Below, one piece after another: positions 11,911-26,135 of a stretch of 64,000 nt of DNA. The notes beneath the pieces are model-generated. The model saw only the letters and a list, made by a program, of their open reading frames with translations. It searched no databases and was not told where the DNA came from. Origin of the DNA: Hydractinia symbiolongicarpus. Lineage: Eukaryota; Cnidaria; Hydrozoa; Anthoathecata; Hydractiniidae. The stretch is taken from contig NC_079879.1 of assembly GCF_029227915.1 (NCBI RefSeq), positions 13,268,001-13,332,000 of the forward strand, in the 5' to 3' direction. A program made the translations under genes and the position numbers. Position 1 is the first letter of the stretch. Every line of letters starts with the position of its first letter.

Positions 11911-13149
11911 GCTCGTCATTTAAAAACAGCAACACACACCAAATCTATTAACTGGGAAATGTTCAAACAAAAAAGAAACCAAGTTAACAGGTTAAAAAAC
12001 AAACTTAAAAGCAGTTGTTCCAACCCATATTGTCTGGTCGACCCATGTTGTCCAAAAAACGGCAACAACCCATATTGTCGGGATAAAGTAGATACATTTT
12101 AATTGCTTGATTAATTTTCAGAAAATATATCCTGTGTCAATGCAGACTGTTGGACCCTGAATAAGATAATATGTTATCTTGTGATAATATCTTCCAACAA
12201 CTAATAGTAATTCAATAACTAATAGTTAGCTAATATAAAATATATATCCATAGCTACTTGTATATACGCCATTAAAAAGACGAAAAAACTTTACATCAAC
12301 TGTAGTGCTAGTAGTGAGAACACATAAAATATCTGCGGAAAGCTGCCTATGTTGTCTTTTTTCCAGAGTTCCAAATATCAGACAACATGGGTCGAAAAAC
12401 ATCGCAGGATGGCACACAGTCACTACATTAGTAAACTAAACGAATCCCAGTCAGATCCTAAAAAGTTGTTGAAAACACTGTATATACAATTTTTTTAAAA
12501 TTTTTTAATTATCATAAATTAAACACCCTCCTCCATGTTAAGTCCGTCCAGGTGAAGAGTCTTAAGTTTGTATACATCCGAAACTGCTCTCTCCTCAACG
12601 GTGAAGCTCCGTCAGTTTTATCGATTAACATATAATTGTAACAACAAAAATTTTATATTAACAGCAACCGTTTTATTTTTTTGAAAATTTGGCGTGTTAG
12701 TAGGCCCCCTATGGAAATCAAATTAAACTTTAACTCACATAAAAAATGAGCCTGCGCTGTAGCGATAAAAGTGCTGAATGAAAACCACTAACCAGGTGTT
12801 TATTGGTTAAATGGGTTTATTATTTGTTTCCATATTTTTAAGTCACTATTTTTATTTTTTTTCTTAGAATGTTATTGAATATCTCTTAACAACATTGCCT
12901 AAAATCACATAATTTTGTTTGTTATGTGGCCAGGCCTGATTCATAGAAAAAACAAGCTAACCCAGCGGTTTTAGTGTTTTAGTTTCAATTTTATCTTATC
13001 TAAAAATATTTTTTATCTAATAAGTTGTTTCCTTAATAGTGCATTATACAGTTAATTTCTCAAAGGTTTTTGCAATCGAATTTGTTTTATTTTTTTAGAC
13101 ATACTAATCTAGAATACAGTCCATTACAAGACATATTAATTGACACAGA
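11911..13149. other. Upstream intergenic region of the IBTK gene
   Basis: No gene is supported. A motif 'caacccatattgtc' occurs at about 12022 and again at about 12067, a small direct duplication. The stretch before 13150 is very AT-rich and should contain the promoter and 5' UTR of the IBTK gene, but I see no clear core element. Confidence 0.35.
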
Positions 13150-16100
13150 ATGGATTGTACCACTAATTGCAAATATAAAGAACATGGAAGATACTTGACT
13201 TCAGTTGTTGTATCTGAACCAGTTTCTACTGTTGACCAGCTATTAACTCAAAGATGTTCCAACTCTCTTCGTAACACTGACAATAATGGAAGGTATCAAT
13301 GTTTTATTCATTCTATGACAATTTGTACTTGGTAGCAAAAACAAATTGTCACAAAAATTTTAAAAGTGACATAGTTTTAATACTGGATTTTTTCTCTTTT
13401 TAGAAACATTTTACATATAGCGGCTTCTTGTGGTCGTGTGGATATATTACAGTGCCTGTTTGACAAACACAAACTTGGAAACATCTTACCAAAGAAGGAT
13501 CGAGAGTCTGGTTGGACTGCATTACATCGTGCTATATTTTATGGTCATATTGAATGTGCAATTTTTATTTATAAGGTACATATTACAGCAGAACAAACAA
13601 AACTACTGTAAGGTTTTTACTGACAAGGATTTGTATATTTTGTCCAAACACAAGAATACCATACAATAATCCAAGACGCTAAAACAAGATACAAAAAAAC
13701 AACTATAACTAAAATATAAACCTAGCAACAGAAAAGTACTAACATTTACCAAACTGCCAGAAACAAAAATGCCATGATGAAAGTTTAAAGTACAGTGACA
13801 ACACAAAACATTAATAAATAAAGTCTTACTAAAACAATGTCCAAAAAACACTTTTACAAACACAACTTACTCCAACAAGGACATCCACAAACTGAACAGC
13901 ATGAAAAACAAACACAGCAAGGCCCACAAATTGTAACATAAAAACTCCATAATAAGACTTCACAATACATAATGCATATAACACCTAAGGGATTACTATC
14001 AATACATATAATAGAACAATATAATACCAACAATACATAATAATAGAACAATAGAAAATCACACTTAATGCAAGGGCTGAGTTATGTTTCATCTCACCAA
14101 TATTTAAATGCTACACTGGCATTTTTTACGTAGCATATAATACAACTAAACAACATTCTTGATATTTTAATTTTAATTTTTGGCCACACAGTACAAGATA
14201 TTGCAGATATAGGTGGCTTAATTTTTTTGGGGAATTTATAAAATGTAAAGAAAATATAAAACCATTGAAATTCCAACTTTCTTTTAAAATAACCTTCATA
14301 TGGTCTGATGTGCAATGTAAAAAAAAGTTGCCGAAAATTAAAGAACAACAACAAAACATTAAAAGAATTCCTATTTTATTTATGAAATATTTAGTTTTTA
14401 CAGTAATTTTTTTAATATTACGTAACTTTGAGATAGCTAATCGTAATTTTCTGTGACAAAATAGCCACAAGCCTTTATTTATAATCTTATATATTCATAA
14501 TATATTCATGTAAGCAGTGATTTATCTTGTAAATTTGATTTATTTCTCGCTTGTAGTGGAAAATCATTCCATATTGCGTTTATCTTGCAAAAATATTTAC
14601 GTTTAATAAGTACCGCTGATGTATAATAGTTAAGTTAAACAATCAAATTAAACACAAAGCTCCTTCTACATGCTATGGATGTAACCTCACTGACCTAAAG
14701 TCATGATTGAACTAAAAATCTCTATGATGGAGAGCACTGGCACTTATTTTTAATGACTATGTCGAAAATAAAGAATAATTAAACTGTGAAAATTTATGAT
14801 GGATTGTTAGTTCATTTTGGAAGAATAGGGGGAGAAAGTTATGTAACAAATTTACCGACAAGTTCTCACTTTTTAAAAAACCATAACTTATCAGCTTTTG
14901 CACAGTATTTCAGAAAATCAGCGAAAAATTTATCAGCTTTTTACACTGTGGAATTAGAAAATAAGTGAAAATTGCACTCAATTCTCGGTAGAAAAAAAAA
15001 CTATATCATATATTTTATATACATTAGCCAATCACAATGCGAGGGAAAACTCTAAGCATATTATAAACTTCCTGACTGCAGGCCTGGTCATGAGTTTTTC
15101 ACTTGGTGAGGTGCATCGCGAATAATTTAGGTGCGTGATTATTGTAACACACTTCGATTTTCCCAGGTTGGTGGTTTTAAACCTGTAAACCAAAAAAAGC
15201 AAAATATGAAGTCAGAGAACGACTAATTATTTTATTTTAAAAGCCTTTTTTAATCGATTTGTTTTTACTTGTGTATGCACTAATTATTAAATATATATTG
15301 TTAAAAGAATGCGTTGATGTTCGGTTAGTAGCGCTTTGTGATTCTATAATTCAAATTTTATATTAAACTTCTCCAATATTTTAATTGTCGTCTTTATAGA
15401 ATTAAATTTAAAACATAACTAACTAAAGTAAAATAACTGTAAAATAATAAAAATGTAAAAATATTACCTAGTTGTTATTAGCCTAATGTTGAATATCGTT
15501 ATATATCGCTGCTGATCAACTTTCCATAATTTTAATTACAATAAATAATATTTTTCCACATGTAGTTAAAAGTTTAATTAATGACTTAACTCTAATTTAT
15601 TTAACATAGGTTTAAACCTTAAGCTGTGAACCTTGTTGGAACTCGCTCTTCGCTTGTTCTTCACGCCAAAACAAAAGCCAACAAAAGTATTAATGTTCTT
15701 AAATCCATGGATGTATTGTCTGTTCCGCCTGTAAGTGCAGTCCTGCAGGCTTATTTCATCCGTGCCCTGACAGCATTCATTTTTGCATTATTTGGGGACC
15801 GCATGGCTGGATTTTTTTGTAAGACCTGGTTACCAACAACAAAGGAGCCAGGCAATTGAGATTTTTGTCTACGTAGTACTTTTAACTAAGTCAGTAGTCG
15901 ACTCATGGATCAGGGCTATTAAATAATAAGTCATGTTAATAAATGGAAATGTTTGACCAAGATGAAAATCTATTGAACTTTTTGTCCGACAAAAAATAAA
16001 AACAAGCTGCAGACATGCCCAACCAAACTGAAAATGTGATGGACAATTTCCAACAATTTAACAATCAAAATTTAATTTTGTAGCCACAAACAGATACAAA

Positions 16101-19100
16101 CTGAGTTTAATTGTAATAATAATGACTAACGAAAATTGGTTTGCTATTACCCGGGGTAACTTGTTAGTGGTTGCAATGATTTACATTATTTATAGTGGTG
16201 CAGTGTTTGGGGTTCACTGCTAGTGGAGCTTGCTCTGTAAATGTCCCCCACCTCTTAAAATAGATAAGGCTTTGTGCGCAGTGCACAAAGTAACAGAAAT
16301 ATTCTTGTTCAAGTCTATTGAGTAACTTAATCATTTTGATCCGACTAGGCACTAAGTAAGGCATGAAATTGCCATAGCGCATCTGATTTGTGTAGGTGCG
16401 CAGTTTATCACAACCAAAATTACAACCAGGAGCGTGCGAAGTCGTGGAGACGCAATCACATGCCTTATAATGACCAGGCCTGTCACTGTGTCAAAAAAGA
16501 GAAATTAACATTTTGTCCTTATAACCTTCATTATTTTGTCATAACAAAAAAGAATTAAAACAGTACTTCTTTCACCTGTACCATGAATTGCACAAACCAC
16601 TGTGTAGACCTTTATTAAAACCTTTAATCAGAAATGCTTTGTCCCTAAGGTAGAAACAATGAGATGGCACATTTACTGTTTCAATAGAAATGTTGTTGGT
16701 CTCTATACATTTAGTGCTTCTCAGCCTTATTGAATAGTTTCTATAACGAATCTTTATCATATTGTCAATATTTCCAGTTACACTACACATGCCATTAAAT
16801 TTCTAGGTACTTTTGGACTGGGATTCAGTTGATAGTGAAAATAACACACCAATTGATTTGGCACACTTGGACTGTCCACGAACAAAAAAGAAAACAAGTG
16901 AGTAGCTAATCTTTACTTTTACACTAATATGCTCTATGTGTTTCTCTATCTGTAGGAGACAAATTAATCGATTTTACTACTATTTATTTTCCCAACTTTA
17001 TAACACTTGTTCAAATTTTTAATTAGTTAGAACAAATCATGTGATGAAAATGTGATTTGATTTGGAATTGTATCGCATGATAATTTAAATTTACTGCGAT
17101 TGATAGTCTTTATTCCATTTTGTAATAAAAAGGACCATAAAAGTAAGTGGGTTCTTCCACAGGTTTAAACGGCTATTATAAATCAGAATTACCATCAAAA
17201 TACAACTTAGGTAAAACAGTATTAATTTATTATATTCCTGTTTCTTTTTTCCGCTTTTTTAATTTTTGCCTTTTGGGAATGATTTATAAAAATATTTCTA
17301 CCTTTCCAATGCAAAATTGTTGATATTTCTATTAAATTGTTTTCTGATATTTTTACTGCATAGCATGGTGAGTAGGCTCTTATAACAATTTTACGCTTCT
17401 TAATTCTAAGACCTTGTTAAAAAATTTGTTTAATTTCCTTGTTGGTAAAAATAATAATATATAATCAAATTTTTGAAGTTTTAAATAACAATAAGTTTTA
17501 AATAATAATAATTAATTTTGCTTAACTTGTGATTGAATTTAACCTGTCATTTTATAGCAGTTCAATACAACATCGTAACGAAGAGCAAATATCTATTTTG
17601 TTTAAAACTGTATTGGTTATTCTTTTATAGAACATAAGGAGAGGTTAGCCGTTGTGGTTTTACCTTTTGAGTCAGGAGAAGCTGGTGAATTGACATTAAA
17701 TGTTGGAGATGTTGTGGAAGTTTTAAATACTAATCAAACTGGATGGGGTGTGGGAAGATTGCAACATAATAGAAATAAAGGTCTCTTTCCTGTCAATTTT
17801 GTTGAAGAAGTTAAAGAAGATGTTTGTACAGACAAAGTAGAACTTTTTGCTGCTAAAAACGATGTTTACATTTGGGGAAACAATGTGAACTACACACTTG
17901 GGTTAGGAGATGCTAAGAATCAACAATATCCAGAACTCCTAGAATACTTTTGGGACAACAACATTGACATTCAGCATATAGAAGTTACCACATTTCATTC
18001 AGTCTTTTTAAACTCGAGAGGAGAAATATACACTTGTGGTCTTGGTTTGCGAGGAAGACTCGGACATGGCACAGAGGAAACACATATGTACCCACAGAAA
18101 GTTGAAGCTCTCATTGGTTCTATTTGTATATCAGTTGCAGCAGCAGCTCACCATACTCTTGTGCTCGATCAGCTTGGACAAGTATACTCATTTGGATCAA
18201 ATGACTTTCATCAACTTGGTCACCATCCCCCTCCTAAAGAATATCTTCTGCCTGTGCCAATAACGCATAAATTTTTAAAAGGCAAGCTAATAATTGGCAT
18301 TGGAGTGGGTAAATTTCATAGTCTTATGTACACAAGACAAGAACTCTATACATTTGGGTTAAATGGTGGACAGCTTGGTTATGGTAAAAATGAAGAATTT
18401 CAAACAATACCCAAATTGGTGTCTCATTTATATAAGAAAGATGTCTATATTAAAACTGTTGTGGCAAGTGATGGTGCAACATTGTGCTTAATGGAAAATG
18501 GTGATTTATATTTACTAAGTGATTATGTGTGTCGTAAACTTGCCATAAAGATGCTTGATGTCAAATGTATCTGTATACGTGGAGGTAGTCTTGATTATAA
18601 GGGTGGGATTGAAGCTAAACAAACAGAACCTCTAATAGTTGTTGTATTGCACCAATCAGGAGTGGTAGGTACAGAAGTTTTTAAGATAAAGTCAAAATAA
18701 TAAAACCCTTAGAGCTGCAGTGTTTATATAAAGTCTTTTTACACAAAATAAAACAAATATGTTTTCAGTATAATGGTATGTAGTTTTACTGGCAACCTAA
18801 CGCCTAGAAAATCATGTTTTCATATTTGCAACACAAATATTGTTTTATTTGAATACCTATATTTTGTCAATTCTTGTTCTGATATAAACTTTAATGCTAA
18901 ATATCTTGAGAAAATTGAGTAAAAGTGTTGCTAATTTTCTAAGTTTTTACACATCCATGTAGAGTACAACGAATATTTATATTTAAGATCATTTTTCATT
19001 ATAGTCTGTAATTGTTGTGCAACTGTTGTATGGAAAACATGTGTTTCTGTTGAAGTGGTAACAGTGACTGTCGTACAACAATTTTTATATTAATGTAAAC

Positions 19101-22100
19101 TGACCTTTAGTTGAAGAGAAAGTTTAGTTGAACTTTCACAAAAAAAGTATAGAAAATTTTCTTTTTAAAATTCTATGTTAAGACCAAAAGCACCAGTTGG
19201 CATTTATTAATTTACACTTGTTTATATTCATTTAAGTTTGTTTTATCTTTCTGCTTTTTACAGGTGATAAAATAGAACAGATGTGGTGTTCTCTTAGGAA
19301 ATTCAACCACTTCAATTTTTAAAGCATTAATTTGTATTTCTAAAGCAATAAAATTTTGTATAAATTATTTTTTATAATATGAAGTTAACTTTAACTAAAA
19401 ATGATTTTAGACAATATGTTTTTGTTTGAATTACAGTGATATTTGTATGCTTTAATATCCCGTTTGATGATTTTAAAACAACATTTTTGCATTTCATTTT
19501 TTAAAAGATACGAATAACGAAACTGCTGGTTTACCTAGGGAGCAGCACAAATTTAGTGAAATTTTTTCACTATATTAGGACAACCCCAATTTCAGGGGGA
19601 AAAAAGAAAGGAAACACTTCAACAAAGAATGCAAAGCAAAAGAAAAGTGAAAATAAGAATTGAAAGGCATCTTGCTCAAAAACATGTAATACTAGGATTC
19701 ACCTTACAGTATTTTACCAAAGAAATAAATTTATGTTGTTGTTGTTGTTGTTGTTTTGCGTCATCAAATAGCTGGTAAATTCACCTATTTTTTCCACTTA
19801 TGCTTCTGAAAATAGTGGATTCCTATTTTAATATGATTCGTCAAAATTTGACTTTAGGTGGAATGTTGGAAACCAAGCTACAAATCTTTTAAATCATGCT
19901 TTTGGCTCAGTCATAAATTGACAAATCAAAGAATAACACATATCTCTTTGGCTAAACAAATCATCCTGACAACAGACAGTGGTCTCGTTTATTTTGGATA
20001 CTTTCATCAAAAGCAACGCAAGGATGATATTCCATTAGTTATTACAGCCAACCCAGTAAAAGCAGAAGTCATAGCAGGAAGTTTTACTTTAGAAGAAGTT
20101 GTTTCGAAGTATAAATGTAAGCGTCAAGAATGTGAGGAGATTCACTTGGAAAAAATTCCTTTACTGTATCGATGTCGAATGTGTTTTATTGATTGCAAGG
20201 GAAGGACATTTGCAGCTATACAGTCTGACCCAAGAATTGGGTGAGTGCAAGTCATCAATCCCAGATGATTTGGTTCTCTTAAATTATATTTTCTGTTCTT
20301 TAGTTTTGCTTCATTTTTTTTACTTCAGACTTACAGAATATCCAGTCATTCGTGAGTCGAATTTTTCACAAGATTTTGAATCATTATTTAATGAAGCTAC
20401 CCTTCATGACTGCATCCATGATGGATATATTAAAGTTAGTATTCTCAAATAGTATGTTACCTAGAAATTACACAATGGTTAAACTATGTGTACTATCAAC
20501 TGATAAAAAACGATGGTTGCTTTTAACAAGAAAAACTATACGTACCCTGCTTATGTTAAGTCTAAGATGCACACAAATTTTAGTGATCACCCTTGTTTAC
20601 TAATTCACTCTCCGTTTTTTAAATATTGTTATTTCCAGATCAAATCTACAAAAATACCAGTACATATGTTTTTACTGCAATGTCGATTAAATTGCGTTGA
20701 GATTTTTAATACAAGACTGAAAGACGAGGAAGGAACAAAAGTCATTGACTTCTCAGATGATGCTAACATATCTGTGGAGCATGTCAAATGTTGGATTAAA
20801 AAGGTTTACCAAGGAACTAATGAAACAATAAATCCCCCTTACTGTTTTAATGTAAATAAAAAAGGAAATACGAAACAAAAAGAAGATTTTTCTGATGACG
20901 ATGTGGCATTTGCCATGAAAATGAAACAGTTTTCGCTCATCGATTTTGAAAATCCGATTGATGAGCATGACATGTTGGGAGAACAACGTGTAACTTCGAA
21001 AAAGAAAAAGAAGAAGAAACAAAAGAAAAAATCAGCATTTGGTGTTTATCAAGAGAACAGTAATGATGTAGTGACAAGTGATAAAAAAATGTGAGTGTGT
21101 TCATATACAAACTGTTAATGCCTAAATCAGAAAATAGAACTTAATAGTTGATTGTGTATGTTAGTGTTTTTTGCATTGTTTAGTTTCCACTTTGCGTTTC
21201 TTAGAAAAATATTTTGTATAGTTGGTGATACACTATCCATTTTGTCCAATCCAATTTGTAGAATTCACAATTTAAAAATATAGACATTTTCAGATTTGAA
21301 GAAATGTTGCGCTATCAGTTTGTATAAAAAAATTGATTCAAATTCAAATTCAACAAGTTGAATAAAGGTAATAAACAATAGATTTAGTTGAATTTGATTA
21401 ATGGATTGTGTATCACTCCCTTATAAAGATAGTATATTAAATTTGCAATCAGAACCACACCCTCTCACCGTTTGGATTGTTTTCTATTTTTTCATCTTAT
21501 GGTAATAACGTTTTCTTTTAGTAAAAAGAAAAAACAAGATCTGTATGTAATTCATAGTTTAGATAGCTGGAAAAATCAGTAAGTTTGTTTTGTTTGCATT
21601 CAAAAGCTTTTATATCCGTCATATTAAGAACTGTGAATTGCTTACTTACAATAGCCATTCACAGTAGCATTCAACGTAGAACCTATAGTTATTGGAGATT
21701 AAACACTTGGACTGCTATTAACTTGAATTCATTTTATAAGTAATTAAATTCTTGTAAAGATATGCGGTCTTGTACCTTTTTAGTACCTATATTGTTTGTT
21801 GTTTGTGTTCTTTTGTTTACTTTTGTGTTTACTTCCTAAAAGTTTGTCATTTTTTGGTTTTTAGTTTAGATATAGCAGATATTGTATTAGAATCTACAGA
21901 TGGGATATTAGTAGAATGTCATAGATGTGTACTGGTTGCAAGATTGGGTAAATGGGTTGCTTCATTTTATTTTTATTTCATTAAAGTTAGTGTAATTCAA
22001 TGTGTTTCTTTTATTTTATTTTTTTATTTGCTAACATGATAGGGGGAGTTGCACTAATGCAATAATAGCTTTAACTTTTTTTGCATCTGTTTTTTTCCTA

Positions 22101-25100
22101 ATAATGTCATGTTGCCAATCGATTATTTTTATTCTGTCTTGTAATTTTTTATTAGAAATGAATATTTTTTATTTAGTAAATGTATATTTTCTCAAAAATA
22201 ACATATGACTGAATGAAAAAGGAAATTTTTATACTTACATAAATTGCGATTTATTTTTTGGATTAATTTGTTAATCTTAGCTCTTTTTTTTACACTTGTA
22301 GCTACTTTTGTGGGTGTTTTGAGGAGCGATTTATCCACTTTTCTTCTTCTTTTTCATTTAGACTATTTCAACAATATGTTAAATAGTAAATGGATGGAAT
22401 CTTTCTTGTGTAAAGATGAAGCACTGAAGATTCCTATCCCTGGTAACATTCTCACTTTAATCATTGATTATCTCTACACAGATAAAGCTGATTGTTTACA
22501 AGGTACATTTCTAGATTCTTCTTGAAGTCCTTGTGTAACAAATAGATGTAGATTCTTAAAACATTTTTAGATGCAGATATAAGTTTTATTGGAGAAGTGC
22601 TTGCTTGTGCAGATCAGGTAGTTTTTGTTTGCTTTTTGGTTCAAATAATTTTTGTTGTTTTTGTTTTTTTATGTATTAACATTAACTTGTTTGACTTTTT
22701 GTGTTAGCTTTTGATGTCGAGGCTGAAGGAGATTTGTGAACGTTCTCTTGCAGATAAAAGTGAGTTGTCATTCATAGTAACTTTAGATTCCTGGTTAATA
22801 TTTTTGACACCTACATTTTTGCATTCTAGTTTCGCTAAAAAATGCAGTGGAACTATTTCAGTTCTCCTGTACATTCAACGTTTTACAACTAAAGGTGTTT
22901 ACATGCCAGTTCATTTCACTCAATTTGGCGTATTACTTGGAAGCAAGGTAGATTATATTTTATGTACCTATGGACGTAATCCTGCAGACAACTTTTAAAT
23001 AGCTCTCCTCCACATATGTTTAGATTGTTGGAAGATCTCTCATATGAAGAGTTGGGTGTGCTTTCTAGAGTTTACAGAAGCATGGTAACAATTCTTTTTT
23101 GTCACTTTATTTTCTTGTTTAGAACTTCTAAATGTTCAAAAAAGAATTCTTAAGTTATTTGTGTAGGTTGCTGATATGGATACTCGAGTTATCAAAGCAT
23201 CCAACTTTCATAAAGAAGTCGATAAGCAGGAAAAACTTATTAGAGATGCATTACAGTGTGAATTGAATAAAATAAAGGCACGTAATAAGAAAATTGCCAT
23301 GCAAAATGATTTCAATGAGATGATATATAATAGTTGTGATGTAGTAACGCCAGAAGTCATGGAGGAAAATGTAAAAGCTAAGGTACTCAACAATAACCCA
23401 AAAATGGTTTGTGTTACTTTATTTTATGGTACTCTGTGATTTACTGTCTTGATGTTAACAGCGCCTTTATTAAGTTTTTTTTGTTTAAAACAAAAATTCA
23501 AATGAAAAAAGGATTGAAATAGTAGAATTGAAAAAAACAAACTCACAGAACTCTTCTAAAAAGCATTTTTAAGTACAAAATGGAAGTCTGGGTGTATAGC
23601 TTTCCAGGAAATCTCCTGTGAAGTTAAGAAACATGCTGGTTGAACCCACAAGGTATGTTTCTTGGTAAAGAAAAGGTGTATAAAACATGGCTCAAAACAT
23701 TGCACTTGCTTTTCGACATATTTATTAAAAACAACAGATAAAGCAATATTTGAAAGTTTGGCCGTTTGAATTAATTTTTACCCAAATTTAATTTCGCGAA
23801 TGTTTAGTTTCAATAAATTTTGCGAGAATATTCTTTCGTGAATGGAATGTTTAATGTTTTTATTTTGCATTTCTAACCAAGGCAGTTATTATTCTTGTTT
23901 CTCTGTTGTTAAAAACAATTGAACTATTTTTTTTAACGTGAAATTTTTGCCTAATAATCTTATAAAAGTATATTTAAAAGAAAAAGACAACTATTTCATA
24001 GTTAACGGCATTTCGTCCTTTATCAACATCAAAGTCATCTTCCAATCAGATTCATCGTAGAAATCATCATCTCTATCAAGGATTCTTAGGACAGAATATG
24101 TAGCCACCGACTGATGACTCTTCACTTATATAGCTAGAACATTGTTAGTTATCGAAAATATTTTCTGTCAATAAGATATGTAAGTGCGAGCGGGGTCAAA
24201 AATTGATGAATTTATGCCAAAAAATGACTTATTAGCCCTAAAAACAACGTTATAGAAAATTGAATTTCTCGACAATTTAATTTGAGAATGACAAAATTAC
24301 CAAAAATTAAAGAGAACAAATTCTTTGCGAAAGGAACATATTAAAGCATATAGTGAAAAGCACAAAAAATTTGCTAAATCGCAAAATTTAATTTTTGCGA
24401 CAATTTGTTCTGATAGTGCAGATAGTGCAACGTTTTCTGAACACAAAGTTCCAAATTGCTTGTGCATATTAGACACAAGTTTTTGTAGAAAGAACTTAAA
24501 AATCTTTTTAATTCTCCTTTAATTAAACCAATGTTTTGCCGTATGCATATGGTATTATTTATTTCTGCTATTTGCATTCATTATGACAAAATCATTTTCC
24601 CAGAGTTGTTGGAGCAAAATACCGCAGCCATCTGGTACACCTGAAAAGTTTTCAAAAGAGAAAATTAAGAAGACTGTGACAAGCTCACCTTTTAAAAAGA
24701 AATCTCAGAAGGAACGAAAAAACGGACAGAGGAACATTCCCACTATGGTGGAGGAACAAAAAGATGCAGAGATAACAAGCCCTGTTGAAATGCCCTGGTA
24801 GTTAATACTCCTACGTTATAATACTTGAGATTTTGTATTTTCTAATTTATGGTAATTTGTAATGTGTATCTCTTAATTCAGGGGAAGTTCATCATCCAAC
24901 AGTAGTCAAACTCCTGCCAAATCATTAAGAGATATAATGAACGAAGAACTGCCACATGTTAAGCCTGCCAAATCAATCAAGGGCGGAGCATTTCCAAGAA
25001 CTTCAGCCAATCAAAGAAGAAGAAGGTGTGTCCATGTTTTTTTAATTATATGCAGTCGCTAATCTTTTAGTCCCAAAATTTTCTTATTTTTATAGCTGTT

Positions 25101-25708
25101 TTTGTTTATTTTATTTTCTACAGTTCAGAAACTGCTGATGAACCCCCTGCAGAAAGGTGAGCCCTGGATATGAACGGTCAACTGTTGCTTCCTTGAAAGA
25201 TTAAACATGCCAAATCATAAAATTTAAATTTTATTAATATTTAGAAATCCATGGCAGCGAAAAAATGTTACTGCTACTGTAAATTCTCCGCATCAAAATT
25301 CTTTTTCTGAAATTTTGGATGTTCAGAAAGAAGAGAAAAAAGAACAGCAGCAGTAAGTAAAACACGTAACCAAATTAATGAGCTTACTTTTTAAAACTTC
25401 ATGCGGACTTTCTGGGAAATTTTCTTTCCTAACACGTTTTTATGCTGTTGTTTTTTCAGGCGTTCGAAGAAGCCAATTACAACCATCCAGGTAAGTGCTT
25501 TATATGTGATTTTGTTATTTACAATGTTCTTGACATTCACAGTAACTTGAACACATTTTTGGGTTTTTTTTACAAGCTTGAAGAAAAAGCAGTGGAAGAG
25601 CTTCGTCAATATTACGAATTAAAATCAAACTTCACAGAGTTTATCACAGTAAAAAGAATAAAAACAATGGCCGACATACCATTTTGGGATCGTGTAATGG
25701 GTGACTAA
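13150..25708 (+). CDS. IBTK: Inhibitor of Bruton tyrosine kinase (IBTK) orthologue with an inserted SH3 domain
   Basis: Twenty-two GT-AG exons: 13150-13292, 13404-13575, 16807-16897, 17163-17210, 17631-18664, 19858-20240, 20329-20434, 20639-21090, 21522-21578, 21865-21947, 22362-22502, 22571-22617, 22708-22759, 22830-22947, 22988-23084, 23167-23382, 24604-24797, 24882-25025, 25124-25156, 25245-25352, 25460-25490 and 25577-25708. They sum to 3882 nt (1293 residues; human about 1353) and every junction keeps phase. Domains: ankyrin repeats ~45-130 (SGWTALHRAIFYGHIEC is nearly human), SH3 158-212 (ELTLNVGD, GWGVGRL, GLFPVNF), RCC1 repeats ~218-500 (LGLRGRLGHG, LNGGQLG), a first BTB ~650-720, a Lys-rich linker, a second BTB ~828-905 with a BACK-like helical tail, and the conserved C-terminus (SLRDIMNEE, PFWDRVM). 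Known family role: cytoplasmic adaptor and Cullin-3 substrate receptor. The start ATG matches the human beginning (DCTxxC). The SH3 domain is the unusual part. Confidence 0.93.
13576..16806. other. Long intron 2 of IBTK, repeat-like content
   Basis: A 3.2 kb intron, the longest of the gene. It holds AT-rich sequence and scattered short open frames (for example 14126-14470 minus, 15626-15859 plus) with no family resemblance. Nothing in it is supported as a gene. Confidence 0.45.
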
Positions 25709-26085
25709 ATTGTTAATATTGTTTCATCAGTTTTTTATATTAGTTTTGATAGAAATTGTGTAATGGTGCTACTGATAATGAATTACTATTTTGCCTGGAA
25801 AATCAAATGCTGCATTGTTAGAACCTAGCTTTTTTCAAATCATTTCAAAACGGTCACGTCTGCTTTTTTCAAAGTGTTATTTTATTGTATTTTAGCACAG
25901 TTTGGTTCACATTAATGTTTGTACTCAAAAATGGTACAAGGCATGCGAAATCATCTTAGATTTACTTCTCTAGTTTTTCAGAAAATCTAACAAAGAAACA
26001 CGTTCACTAACAGGCTTAACCAATTTCCATGCTTTTTGTAGGAGCATTTCTTGTTGGATGTTCACAGTATACACCCTTTTGACAT

Positions 26086-26135
26086 TTCTAAGCAATATGG
26101 CTATATTGCTTAGAAGCAGCTAAAAACAAAATAAA
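26086..26135 (+). terminator. Possible 3' end of IBTK: hairpin and AATAAA
   Basis: A perfect 13-bp stem (TTCTAAGCAATAT / ATATTGCTTAGAA, loop GGCT) spans 26086-26115. It is followed 15 bases later by AATAAA at 26130-26135, about 420 nt after the IBTK stop codon. A polyadenylation signal here would give a normal-length 3' UTR. The role of the hairpin is unknown. Confidence 0.35.

Noticed and set aside
22895-22909. A possible 15-nt intron (gtgtttacatgccag) in IBTK
   Set aside because: It is in frame, has no stop, and the translated residues (VFTCQ) align one-to-one with the human protein, so it is exon sequence.
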